In this document: one piece after another, positions 1 to 10,600 of the stretch
Layout: each line of letters opens with the position of its first letter
Numbering within the stretch: position 1 is the stretch's first letter
Assembly (NCBI GenBank): GCA_914767715.1
Contig: OU612075.1
Span: forward strand, 10,046,001-10,110,000
Direction: 5' to 3'
DNA length: 64,000 nt
Origin: Membranipora membranacea
Taxonomy: Eukaryota > Bryozoa > Gymnolaemata > Cheilostomatida > Membraniporidae
Program-made: the position numbers and the translations under genes
The notes under the pieces: generated by a model
What the model saw: only the letters and a program-made list of their open reading frames with translations
Database searches by the model: none
Told to the model about the DNA's origin: nothing

Positions 1-64
1 CATTCCTCTCTAAAACTGTCCGGTCATAATATAATCACATTAGCCAAACTGTAATTACACCTTT

Positions 65-3000
65 TTAGGAGCGTTTAGTGATTTTGACATGGAAGTTTTT
101 GGGAGCCCTGATTATTCCGCCTTTTTGTTGGTCACTCATATCTGTGATGCCCTCAGGAACCGTAAATGTGAAATTCTGAATCATCTCAATAAGAAAGTGT
201 GTCACCTCTATTCTAGCTATCTGTTTACCTGGGCACACTCTTTTCCCTGTCAACAGATATTAACGTAGCCTAATTGGACAATCTGAATGAGTTGACTGTA
301 TAAAATAAGCTGAGAATCAGCTGCTTTAGATAAGGAACTTATGGTAGTTTGACGTTTTTACAAGCCTTGTTTGTAAGTAATTCCATCTTGACCCCGATAA
401 CTAGTGGTTCATAGAATGTATACTTGCTTCCAAATATTGCCTCTTAGTGATACGCTAGTAAAACTACTCTCTCTAGAATGTTGTTATGTTTACACTGTAG
501 ACTTGATATACTATATTACTAATATAGTATATTACTTAACACTGAGACACCCACCAACAGAGAACGGTATGAAATGTTCAGAGTGCAGTAGCAGCTCTCC
601 TTTCTCTCCGATCCATCTGTCTATTCTGAAGTTCTGTGGGTCTCCCCAGTATCTCTCATCGTGATGTACACTGTATATATTAGCAAACATCATGGAGTCT
701 TTTGGGAGAGTGTACCCTGCCACTGTAATGTCTTCCTTCACTACATGTGGTGGAGTGATTCCGGCTGTAACAGAATATACTCATTCTAAAAACTGGTGTG
801 GTGGAAGTAAAATAAGACAAGGACATACAATAGGGATTTGCAGTCAAACACGATATCTCACTGAAATGACAACTTGGGAATCAGACTTGTTCAAGCAACA
901 AACTCAATGGTATGTTTCAATGAAAAGAGAGGAGACAACTGCGTTTAAGCATTCAATGAAGATAAGAGATATTTCTATAGTTTAAAAATATCCTGAGGAA
1001 AGCTGCGAGATTTAACCATTTGTAACCATTGTACTAATAAATTAATCACACAGGGCATGAAAGGTATGCCGGTACTCTGAGATTGTTTGTGATTGATTTT
1101 TATGAGTGCCTGTGTTAGGCAAAGACTTAATAATAAACCTACACAGGACACGATATACAGCTGAAGTGAGGCACTCAATTGGAAGGTGTAGTAGCATTGG
1201 TGTTATCATTGATTTACTCCATAATCCCGATGATCGGATTTTGATTTTAAAAATTGCTTTACAATCAGCTGTTGTTTTTTCTTCAAAATATTTTTTCGCC
1301 AAAAATTTGTATCAAACTGTTTACGAGAAGCTGCTAAATAAATCGCAATTTTCAAACTCAAAAATTAAATGCCTCAGTGCCTCAATGCTATGCTCCATAT
1401 AGTATCCTGTCTAGGTCTATGGTTTTAGATCACTGGTGCATTCTTGGAATACTGTGAGGGAAGCAGCAGTGATAATATATCATATACTGACCGACAGACA
1501 CAAAGCGGAATACTTCATTCACAAAAGCGTTTGTTTTTATGAGCTTGTCTTTATCTTTTCTGTCAAAGACTGCCTCACCAACAACCTGTCGGTAGAAAAT
1601 GAACAAAAATTGTCGAAAACATTGCCAATAAAAAAGGGGCTGACAAGGTGTTTACTTTTTACTGGCCAAATAATGTGAAAGTTAACAGAAAGCTGAGCTG
1701 TTTAAATTGCGTCCAGGTTCCTTTCCTGGACAAGTCATCTCTGTTGTGTCAAACTACAGTTTTGGAGTTTTCTTGTGTAAGTATTCTGAATGAATATTGT
1801 ATCTTTCAACTAGAATTCGCTAAAAATCGTCACCAAATTGTTCCCGTATAGTTGTTTAAAAAACTGCAAAGTATAGCCACTCACGACGCTCCGAAGAATG
1901 GGCGGCGAAATAGTGGGTGCCTTAGGGGCTAGGCCTGCGCGAGTATGCTTACAGTAACAAAAACCTTTCACATCTCACCTCATCAATCTCCTCTCTGACT
2001 TGTTTTTGTATATCTTGGTACTTTGCCAGATACATGATAGCCCAACCCAAAGTGGTTGCCGTAGTCTCTGTTCCAGCTCTGAACAAGTCCACAATCGTGC
2101 CGAAGATGTTCACAGCTGGAAAAGAAAACAGCCAATGTGATCAACAAGATCAACAACATATAAGTGAGACATTAACTAACAGCAGGTTCTGAAATCTGAC
2201 ACAGGTTACAAAATAAGCTTTGTAATCACAATAGAAGTCGTCTGCTTTTACTAGGCTTTGCCAATGTAATCCAATCTACAACTAATTGCGGCAGCAGGGT
2301 ATGTTACAGAGTATTCATAAAGTCAATCAGGAGAAAACTGTAGCACTATAACACCTGTATGGGTCCACCTGATCTCACTGGCAGTTGTGTTAGGCTAGAA
2401 TTTCACTGTTTTTACATTTCTGATGTGCCCTACTTAGTTTTCTACTGTCTTGATCAGAGCTATTTGCCTCGCATGCCCGTAGTTCTAAGAGAGGCAGGAA
2501 GGCACTGTCTCCCTTAGAAGGCACTGCCTCCCCTAGAAGGCTAAATAAAGTGGCATAAAAACGCCGTAATGGAATGATCCATGCAAGAATCAGTTTCTTC
2601 GGCATTTCCATTGTTACTAATACTTTAAATGCTTATGGTGCTGAACCAATAATGAGGAGCTTATAGCACCCCTCCTTGTGTTGCTTTGCACCGGCCCCGT
2701 TTGCCTCCCCTTCCAATTGTTTCAAACTGCAATGCTGGCCTCACCTGTATAATATTGTCTGTCCTCTGTCTCATACTTGATATAGAGGTCTAGAAAATCT
2801 CTAATCTCCCCTTCACAATAAGAAGATCTGTGCTCCGCTAATTGTGAGTTTGTATAAGATTGTATATAGTCCTCACATTCATAGAAGATTTTCATCTAAA
2901 ATCAGCAGCATTCTATATTATTGACAATTACAATGACGTAAAACACCCAGCGCAAGATTAGTTCTCCAATGGAAACAGAAAATTTTACCAAAATATCCCT

Positions 3001-3259
3001 CTGCAAAATCTTTTTGTCTCAATGTCTCATTTGGTATTTTCTTCACTCATCTAAATCTCACATCATTTTTAACTCAAGAAAAGTCTACAAATTAATCTTT
3101 TGATAACCATTCACCTGTTTTCCAGACAGCAGGTTGCTCAGGAGAGGAACGTATCCCAGGATTGGGAAAAAGTTTTCGGGGAAAGCGAGCGAATTTATGG
3201 AGAAGAAGAGCATCAGTTTGCTCACAATAGCCGTCCACTTCGGGTCATCATAATCATTC
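65..3259 (-). CDS. Cytochrome P450, C-terminal 305 residues (six exons, 5' end missing)
   Basis: Exons, 5' to 3' on the minus strand: 3259-3115, 2895-2745, 2115-1979, 1585-1492, 764-555 and 246-65. All have AG/GT borders and the phases join into one frame ending in TAA at 65-67. Landmarks in order: the I-helix AGTETT oxygen-activation motif (exon 3); the K-helix E-x-x-R as EVFR (the short exon 4); a PERF-like FRIDRW; and the haem loop FSVGKRVCPG, split by the last intron, with the Cys that ligates haem iron. The style (YTLPKDSMMF, then VHHDERYWGDP) is that of clan-2 P450s, microsomal monooxygenases of xenobiotics or lipids; the substrate cannot be told. About 190 N-terminal residues (membrane anchor, C-helix WxxxR) were not found to the right of 3259, where LINE debris begins. 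Function of the seen part looks intact. Confidence 0.9.
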
Positions 3260-4435
3260 CTAAAATGTAGAAGGGAAGACTGTGGTAACAATGATCTGTG
3301 ATTCTGACGATAAACAGATCGTCGCCGGTAACAGGAGACAACAAGGGGATTAAAACTCGCATACATTAGGTCTACTTATCATATAACCTGCCATAGCAAG
3401 TGGATTTGAGTTTTAAAAAGAAAAACAGATTATTGGAAAAAACAATGTGAGATGGAGACTCTTGATCATAGTTATTAAATACTCTATGCTCTATAACTCT
3501 ATGCTGTCAATAACATCCTTCAATCTAAAATGGAGCGAAGTGGAATACCGCAATTTACAGCTGATTTTTTGATGATTATCTAACTGCTTATAAATATAAA
3601 CTGAAAATGTCACCCTAAAAACCAATGGAATTATTCTCCAGAGCTCTCTTGTCTTCTGCGGCTGGACAATATGGGGAGGCTTACAGAGCCCCAAACTCTA
3701 AGCTGTAAGCCTTCAAAGTGCCATTGCTCGACACAGCCTCAGCTTTCGGCAGAACTCAACATTTGTATCCCCCCAAGTTGAGAGCCCTGCTTTACGAGCA
3801 TACTGGTAAGGGAAGGGAAGGTAACCCAAGGTATCTCTTTATTTCCTTCACGTAGAAATATTATGTATATATTTAGGAACAGGATGTAAATTGAAATCTA
3901 GGGAGAAAGTTGGTTCAATTACAAAGTCAGTATGCTTGTCAGTCACACACCTGTTTTCAGATTGATGGTGGCTTTCAATTTTGGGGATTGCGGGAAGCTC
4001 ACTGTTGTCCCCTCAATCCCCAAAAGGGTGCGGTTCATTGATTGGCAAAACAATTATACACCTAATTCGGCATATACACAGTTATGCCAAGATCGGAAGT
4101 CATCACAATGATTTTACCATGGTTAGAACAAGCCCAGCCCACTCACCCTTGTACATATTCTTCTTGAATAACTTTAGCACTTACTAAGTGACACAGGGTC
4201 AAAACCCCAATCTACAACAAATGTTGGTTTTTTAATTATCTGTGTGGAGCTATGCATGGCTTCAACCATAAGCAGGACGATTTTTGCAAAACAAGCATGA
4301 CTCCAAAACCATCAGCAGGTCAAGAAGGGTTACTAAAACAATATAATTGCCCTGTTTGACAAAACAGATTTGCTGCCCCTAAAGAGGGACGCAAGTTGCC
4401 CGAAATCCTGGTACTGAGAGCGTGATACATCCTAG
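3260..4435. other. No gene recognised
   Basis: The remaining upstream P450 exons would be expected here on the minus strand, but I found no C-helix WxxxR exon and no other convincing coding exon. The sequence is ordinary AT-rich intron or intergenic DNA. Confidence 0.5.
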
Positions 4436-4577
4436 AAAACTAGAATGCATCCTAGAGGTGAGGCCATGGAGGACCTCCAAATCGTGGGTGTGCAGCAAGC
4501 TGCCAGAATCTGAAACAGGCACTAATCGCCCATTGGAAGTGACACTTTGATCTTAGCCATTAGGCCAAGCAGAAAAA
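4436..4577 (-). repeat. U2 snRNA-like (or tRNA-like) small repeat
   Basis: On the minus strand the run GGCCTAATGGCTAAGATCAA, followed by AGTGT, matches the conserved 5' stem-loop region of U2 snRNA with only a few changes. The branch-point-pairing GUAGUA and the Sm site that should follow are absent, so it is not a working U2 gene. It could be a U2-derived pseudogene, the head of a SINE, or a tRNA-like SINE: the TGGCTAAG stretch also resembles an A box, and TTCAGATTC further on resembles a weak B box. Confidence 0.35.
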
Positions 4578-4794
4578 TATTTAAATTGCTATGTCTAGGA
4601 TGTCATGAGATTTAGCTCACTAACTGTCAATCTACAATCTTTCTATATAAAGGTAGAATGATGTGGGCAAAAAGTTGGTGAAGACACAGCACAGCTTATA
4701 CCAACACAGTGATGATCTTCATATCTGAATTGCATCTTGAGCTCTCGTGTATTCTTTGTTTCTTTACAGCTACTAGCCTTATAGCATTGGGGTT

Positions 4795-5446
4795 TGTGGA
4801 TGGATGGATGGATGGATTTATTACTATCATAGACAAAAATTTGTCACGAAATACGTTGTTAATACTGACAAGAAAGAAAAGCATGGAAAAATCAGATCTC
4901 TGTTGTATAAAAAGTTTTTTAGAATAGTATATTATTAAGTGTATGCATGAGATGTCTTAAAAAGCTGTCTCTACCCCATGTACCCCGATATTTAACGGTG
5001 CGGTAGCGACCTGAGGGGCATTTAGTGAGAAAGTCATTGATAAAGTGCTCTTCATCGTGTATGTACCGTAGTCCAAGTGTCTTGATCTGGTTGGCCACCA
5101 GAGCATCTATATCGGGGTGCTCAATCCCTAACTTGGCAGCATCTTTAAATATTTTGCGTAAGGACTTCTTGTCGCTTGCATGGATGCTTGTAAAAAGTAT
5201 GGGGAGACAGTAAGTGATGAGGGATACAATAAAACTCTTGAATAACATATGAGAAAGGGGCTTTGAGCTATAGTATACAAAAATTTTCACAATATACATG
5301 CGCTGAGATGCAGTAGTCACTATGGATTGCACATGATCATGATAGCGGAGTTTATCGTCAACAGTAACACCAAGGTATTTTACTTTGTCACAAAAAATCA
5401 ACTTCCGTGCCATTAAGGATAAGAGTAGGGGTAATGGGCCTAACAA
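4795..5446 (-). pseudogene. LINE reverse-transcriptase fragment, 3' part (CR1/L2-like)
   Basis: An open frame of about 175 codons ends near 4919. It has the KYLGVTVDDKLRYHDHV block that follows the palm in LINE reverse transcriptases (primer-grip/thumb region) and the C-terminal tail of such ORFs. No palm (YADD) or endonuclease precedes it in frame, so it is a 5'-truncated copy. On the minus strand it ends in a short (ATCC)n run at about 4800-4816, like the microsatellite tails of CR1/L2-type LINEs. Confidence 0.75.
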
Positions 5447-5821
5447 GCTGAGTAGAAAATGGTATGTAGTATGGGATCACTTTGATATACCTATATATGT
5501 ACAAATGATGCTTCGGTATGGTATGTTATGGATGTAGCATACTCATTTTGTAGTAGAGAAGTATATATATTCCATGTTTATTCTGGAGAAGAATAAGTCC
5601 TTAGGACTTGTACCCAAAAAGCAGAAAAATTGATAAAAATATGGTTTAGAATTAAAAAGACATGTAACTAAAAATCAAGAACAATGACAGGTAAAATTAC
5701 AAAGTACACGCAGGCATTAATTAGCAGTAAAACATTACACAAGTTAATACACAATAGCTAGGAAAAGAAAAGTTAGAACAATGTAGCAGTAGGCTAAAAT
5801 GAAATGATAAGAACTGACTCG

Positions 5822-8415
5822 TTAATTGAGAAGTTTGAGGACATGGCTCCGAGTGGCATTTTTGAACGTAGCAAAGGATTGACTCAGCTTAACATGATTG
5901 GGTAATTCGTTAAACTTCTGAGCACCGAAATTAGCTAAAGCAAATCTAAAACTTTCCTTGGATAGTCTAAACCCAGAACTTTTAGCAAGCCGAGTTTCAC
6001 TAGTTAATTTCTCGGGGAGCAGATTGGTATCAATTATTGGGACTAAACTATTAACGATTTTATAAAACGTCAGCAGATACAAATATTCGAAACGCAAAGT
6101 TAAAACAGGGATGTTGTAGGTCTTTCGATTATTATCTTTAGAACTGTTATAGTCTATAATTTTCAAACATCTATTCTCAATTTTTAAAAATTCTTTTTTG
6201 ACATAGTCCGTTTGTGGTAAATAAAACAGGAGAGCTGTATACCAGATTAGAACGTATAAGTCCAATGTACCAAAGCTTAGCTAATTTAGATGTCAGGAAT
6301 TTTCTATTACGTTGAAAGTTGGTGACTATTGGATAAAGTTTTTGTTTAATTTTACTGGTATGAGATTTAAAATTTAATTTGTTATCAAGAATCACACCTA
6401 AGTACTTAATTTTGTCTGATTGTTTGAAAATGAGATTGTAAAATTTAAGTTCCGGAGGTTTGATGTTACGCTTATTGGAAGTGGTCATGACATCCGTTTT
6501 ACCGCTGTTTAGAACAAGGCAATTTTCACTGTACCAACTTGATGCTTGATGGATGCTTTTTTCCATAAGTTTTGTGGAAGTGTCTGGGTTTTCCCCACTG
6601 GTGAGTAGTAGGCAGTCATCAGCATATAGATAACAATTTTTGAGCTCCATCAGATCGTTAATAAACATGATAAACAGGAGGGGTCCAAGTACAGACCCCG
6701 CGGCACACCAGTTATAACTGAATTCAGATACACAACCATTAACTTTCATGGCCTGCTCCCGACTTGAAAGATAATTTTTAATTAAATTTGACGCATTAGA
6801 GTGGAAATTGAAATTCGTTAACAGTTTACTGGCAAGGATCTTATGGTTTACGCAATCAAAAGCTTTACGGATATCAAGTGCAGAAACTGTGACAAATTTT
6901 TACTCGTGCTTTGACAGCAGGGAACGAATTTTGTTGACTAGTTGAGTTAAAATTTGATCAGTGGATGTTCCATTTCTGAAACCAAATTGGCGAGAGGCTA
7001 TTAGATCATTAATTTCCAGGTAATCACGAATTTGGTAATTTATTATCTTTTCTAGGACTTTACATAATATTGGCAATAGCAAAATTGGTCTATAATTATT
7101 TGGCAAACTTTTCTTGCCACTTTTGAAAATTGGAATTACTAAGGCTTTTTTCCACACATCTGGAAACTCGTGACATTTAAGGCTCAGATTAACAATATGT
7201 GTCAATGGATTCAGAATCAAAGGCTCTAGGATTTTATAATTAAAGGCAGGGACCAGTTTTACGTGATTTCAATGTGTTCAGATATTTAGACACCTCACTT
7301 GATGTAATTTCTTGAAAAGCGAATTTTGGAAAACTGAAAGCTTTATCATTATCAAAGCCTGAGTAACTTTTGTTGGACAATAGTTTAGCCTCTTCATTGG
7401 CACCAATGCTAGAAAAATACCTATTTAGACATTCTGCGATCACTGGGCTTTCAGATATGGTGCAATTTCAGGTTCAATTTCTTGAAAGACATTATTGCCT
7501 TGATAATTTTACCTTGGAGAATTTTGATTTTTTGCCATTGATCTAATGTTTTATCATTAAGAACTGCTCTCATTACTCGCTTTTTGGCATCTCTTACTGC
7601 ATTTGTTGCCTTGTTTCGGATTAAACGATAACGCGTTGGGTTTTAAATGGTGCAAACTGCTCCACCAATAATTCTATTTTTGATTCTAAAATATCTGCCG
7701 CTTCGTGAACACAGTGAAAATTCTCTACAATATTAAAATCGAGAGATTTCGCACTATTAAAAAACTCAAGATCATCAAAATTTCTGAAATTTCGCTTAGT
7801 GACATAAGAAAAGCCGGCCTTAGGCCTTTTTAGATTAACTTTCATTAGAATTGCAAAATGATCACTAATATCACTTTTTATAACCTTGTGTTCAGGTACT
7901 AAATTTTGAACATTTGAGAAAAGTAAGTAAATTGTAGTATTTGAATCTTTAAAACATCTAGTATACTCTCTAACGAGCTCCTCATATTGATGAAGTCTCA
8001 TAAGGGTTTCAAGATTTTCTTTGGCTTGTGAATTACCGGACCAGTCAATGTTAAAATCACCTATAACTACAGTTGGCTTTCTTAAATTGTGAGCATCCAA
8101 TAGCTTTTCAAAATTACAGGAAACATCGGTGCTTGCAACACAAGGTGGATTGTAAACAAGGACCAAACAAAATCTAGACACAGCAATATCAATTTCGATG
8201 CATAGATCTTCGGTCCCACCACATGAAGTCAAATCAACTTTTTCGAATTTTATGTTTTGTATAACATAAACAGCCAGCCCGCCACCACGTGAAGTCAAAC
8301 CCCTATCCTTACAAATCAATACATAACCAGGTAGTTGAAAATTGTTGTCATAATTACTCATAGTTGTCATGCGGATAATTTTGTTGTAGAGAGTAGCCGC
8401 ATGACAAGGCTGCAT
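5822..8415 (-). pseudogene. Broken non-LTR retrotransposon (LINE) with endonuclease and reverse transcriptase
   Basis: Several frames in order on the minus strand make up one LINE ORF2. 8415-7621 is an APE-type endonuclease (GGGLAVYV block, then the catalytic GDFNID and a late ISDH). 7443-7240 is a linker. 7220-6900 is the RT fingers/palm (NNYRPILLLP, then QFGFRNGTSTD). 6749-6177 has GSVLGPLLF and the catalytic YADD, then KYLGVILDNKLNF. 6265-5822 is the C-terminal tail. Frame changes and a stop between blocks show it cannot make one protein. The arrangement is that of the Jockey/CR1/L2 group. It is a decayed insertion between the P450 and EDC4. Confidence 0.85.
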
Positions 8416-8458
8416 TGTGAATATAAAGAGGTATTAACAGCAAAATTTCCTCATGGTG

Positions 8459-8715
8459 TCGATATGTTCCAGGGGGGTTCCAAGAGTGATGCTTTACTAA
8501 AGCAGATTATCACTATCACATCGCTCAAAATTATTGCTCACTTGGTGTTTCAATTAGACAAATTCGTTCTCAGATCGCTCACTCAGAATCTATATTATAT
8601 ATAGCTCCATCAAAAAGTGAGCGATCTAAAAGCGAGACCCCTAGCAGGTCTCACTCACTCAGTGAGTGAGCGATCAGATTGCGATTTTGGCTATTTCTAA
8701 TTGAAAGACCCCCCT
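8459..8715. mobile_element. Probable MITE with short inverted ends
   Basis: The ends ATGTTCCAGGGGGGTTCC and (reverse) ATGTACCAGGGGGGTCTTTC are similar inverted repeats. Inside are further inverted GAGCGATC/GATCGCTC blocks and a GTGAGTGAG palindrome. No coding sequence. Target-site duplication not clear. Confidence 0.4.
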
Positions 8716-8934
8716 GGTACATCATCAAGCGCTTGCCAGTTTCTTTCGGTGATCGATTCGCTTAATCACATACTTGAGCTTACCATCACAGATCCTTAGG
8801 GTCTATTTATATGCTGCTCAGGATGGAACTTTAAGTCACCACATATCTAGTCTTTTTAATCGATCTTTGCTACCTTGTGTTGACAAGCTTCATTTGTGCG
8901 TTAAACCGATTATCAAAGAGGCTGGTAATTATGA

Positions 8935-8974
8935 TACTATCACAGAGTAAGGATATCCTTACTCTGTGATAGTA
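8935..8974. repeat. Perfect 40-bp palindrome
   Basis: TACTATCACAGAGTAAGGAT is followed directly by its exact reverse complement, with no loop. The core GAGTAAGGATAT recurs in the hairpin at 27661-27707. Confidence 0.85.
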
Positions 8975-9164
8975 TATAGTAGAAACGTAATATTTACCGA
9001 AAGTTTCAATCATTCAAGCCCAACCATCTCAGTTGCGTGATATTGGAGGATGATATTAATAGGTGCAACATAGGCTTGATGTTGATCAGAATAAGCTTAT
9101 AAATTGTCTTCCCCATAAAATAATTATGGTGTTGTACTGAGGTCAGACTACATACTACATGATA

Positions 9165-9528
9165 CATACGGGTGGCAGACATTTCGCCAATGTACATTTT
9201 GCCAATGCTATGTTTTGCCAATCACATTTCGCCAATCATATCTTGCCGAAGACATTTCGCCAGTCTTATTATGCCAATCACATTTCGCCAAAGATGTTTT
9301 GCCAATTTTATTTTGCCAATCACATTTTGCCAGTCCCGTTTTGCCAATCACATTTCGCCAAAGATGTTTTGCCAATCTCATTTTGCCAATCTCATTTTGC
9401 CAATCTCATTTTGCCAATCATATTTTGCCAAATATATTTTGCCAATCTCAGTTTGCCAATCATAAATTGCCAATAACATTTCGTCAACCCCAATCGCCAA
9501 TGTACATTTTGCTAATGCTATGTTTTGC
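9165..9528 (+). repeat. Mobile minisatellite element, 14-bp unit (copy A)
   Basis: Starts with a recognisable head (GGTGGCAGACATTTCGCCAA, then spaced GCCAATGTACA and GCCAATGCTATG). It continues as tandem copies of GCCAATCWCATTTT and variants such as GCCAAAGATGTTTT, and ends with a conserved tail (ATAAATTGCCAATAACATTT). A new partial head follows at about 9491. The unit is 14 bp, so all three forward frames stay open by chance; it is not coding. Copies B (17080-17137) and C (20055-20398, inverted) share the head, and C shares the tail. Confidence 0.8.
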
Positions 9529-9860
9529 TATCCTATTGAAATCGAGATTGAATAGCTTAATTGTTTCGAGAAAAAAAGTGTGTAAAGAAAAGAAGCATTT
9601 TCCACACCACAGTGCAAGTACAGTAAGCTTTAAATTACATGCACATCAATGCTTTTGACAAATTCGAGTTGTCCTGCTTCAAGACATTGTTGACCAACAA
9701 ATTTGATGTCAAAGTTGAATAGGAAGACAACCCAGTCAGCACACTAGATATTTGTGTGATTTGAAAGTAAAAGAAAATATTTTACTACATAAATACTATT
9801 ACTGGTCATTGATTCTGCCGCAAATCTGCAAGAACTTACAGTAGGCATAAGGCATATAGA

Positions 9861-10250
9861 ATGCGAGAAGTTCCCATTCATTTCAGTGAGACAAATGTCC
9901 TAGCAGTGAGAGCATCGCTGAAACTTGTTAATTTATTTGGATTTTTTTTAAATGAAAGTTTGGATAAAATGTTTGACAATGTGTATAAAACCATCACCGA
10001 GGACACAAAAATTATTAACAGTATATATTCACCATCATACAAGGACATCAACATATTCTTTCCAGAATATAGTAAAAGTTACACAGGTATTCAAGTTAAA
10101 TTGTTTGACAGGTCAGGGACAAAGTCTTTTCAAACGCAACGTTTCATTTGTAACAAAAAAACTGATAGCTGTACATTGGAGTTAAAACTGAAATTAGACT
10201 TTCTACTTCGTCAAAGCTCACCAAAACTTACTTTTTTATGTACAGTTTGA
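9861..10250 (+). CDS. Unrecognised 129-codon open frame
   Basis: An ATG-started open frame that encodes a mostly soluble, Lys/Ser-rich product with no motif I know and no signal peptide. It lies just upstream of a SINE and the first EDC4 exon seen. It does not look like EDC4's WD40 part. In DNA this AT-rich it could be chance or a piece of an unknown element. Low confidence as a gene. Confidence 0.15.
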   Translation: MREVPIHFSETNVLAVRASLKLVNLFGFFLNESLDKMFDNVYKTITEDTKIINSIYSPSYKDINIFFPEYSKSYTGIQVKLFDRSGTKSFQTQRFICNKKTDSCTLELKLKLDFLLRQSSPKLTFLCTV

Positions 10251-10278
10251 TCAATATAATTATACCTTAATTGTATGA

Positions 10279-10462
10279 CTTAATTGTGTGGCTCAGTTGG
10301 TTAGAGCACTGTTCCTTTAGCATGCAATTGTTGTATGTCGTGAGTTCGGATTCTACTGCAGTCCATCAACTACTGGGGTTTGGTTGGCCCTCAGGTGTGC
10401 TCCAACCTGCCTGCAAACAGAGCAACCTGTTGCACATATTGCAGCCACGCCCCTAAGGCAAC
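10279..10462 (+). mobile_element. tRNA-derived SINE
   Basis: An RNA polymerase III A box (GTGGCTCAGTTGG, 10288-10300) and B box (GAGTTCGGATTC, 10343-10354) stand at the spacing found in tRNAs. The anticodon arm does not fold as a tRNA, and the sequence runs on past the tRNA length into an unrelated body. This is the structure of a tRNA-headed SINE, not a tRNA gene. It lies about 140 bp upstream of an EDC4 exon. Confidence 0.6.
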
Positions 10463-10600
10463 TAATATTTTGCCGCCCATGCTATAGGATGTGGCGTGTG
10501 ATATAACAACTTTTTTTTATCAACCATTTTATTAATTTTTAATCAATTATATATTATATTAGTATATTATATAACATTTTTATGTATTTATATATTACAG

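Noticed and set aside
1140-1240. Candidate K-helix exon of the P450 (minus, LPIECLTSAVYR)
   Set aside because: It lacks ExxR and fitting splice sites; the exon at 1585-1492 with EVFR fits phase and motif exactly.
9165-9528. CRISPR-like array
   Set aside because: Units are 14 bp and contiguous, with no unique spacers, in a eukaryotic genome with introns.
9159-9658. Several overlapping frames with FCQSHFAN-type repeats (also 20050-20453 on the minus strand)
   Set aside because: A 14-bp repeat without stops reads open in every frame with a 14-residue period; not a protein.
10279-10360. Functional tRNA gene
   Set aside because: A and B boxes are present, but the anticodon and acceptor stems do not pair and the repeat body runs on; a SINE is the better call.
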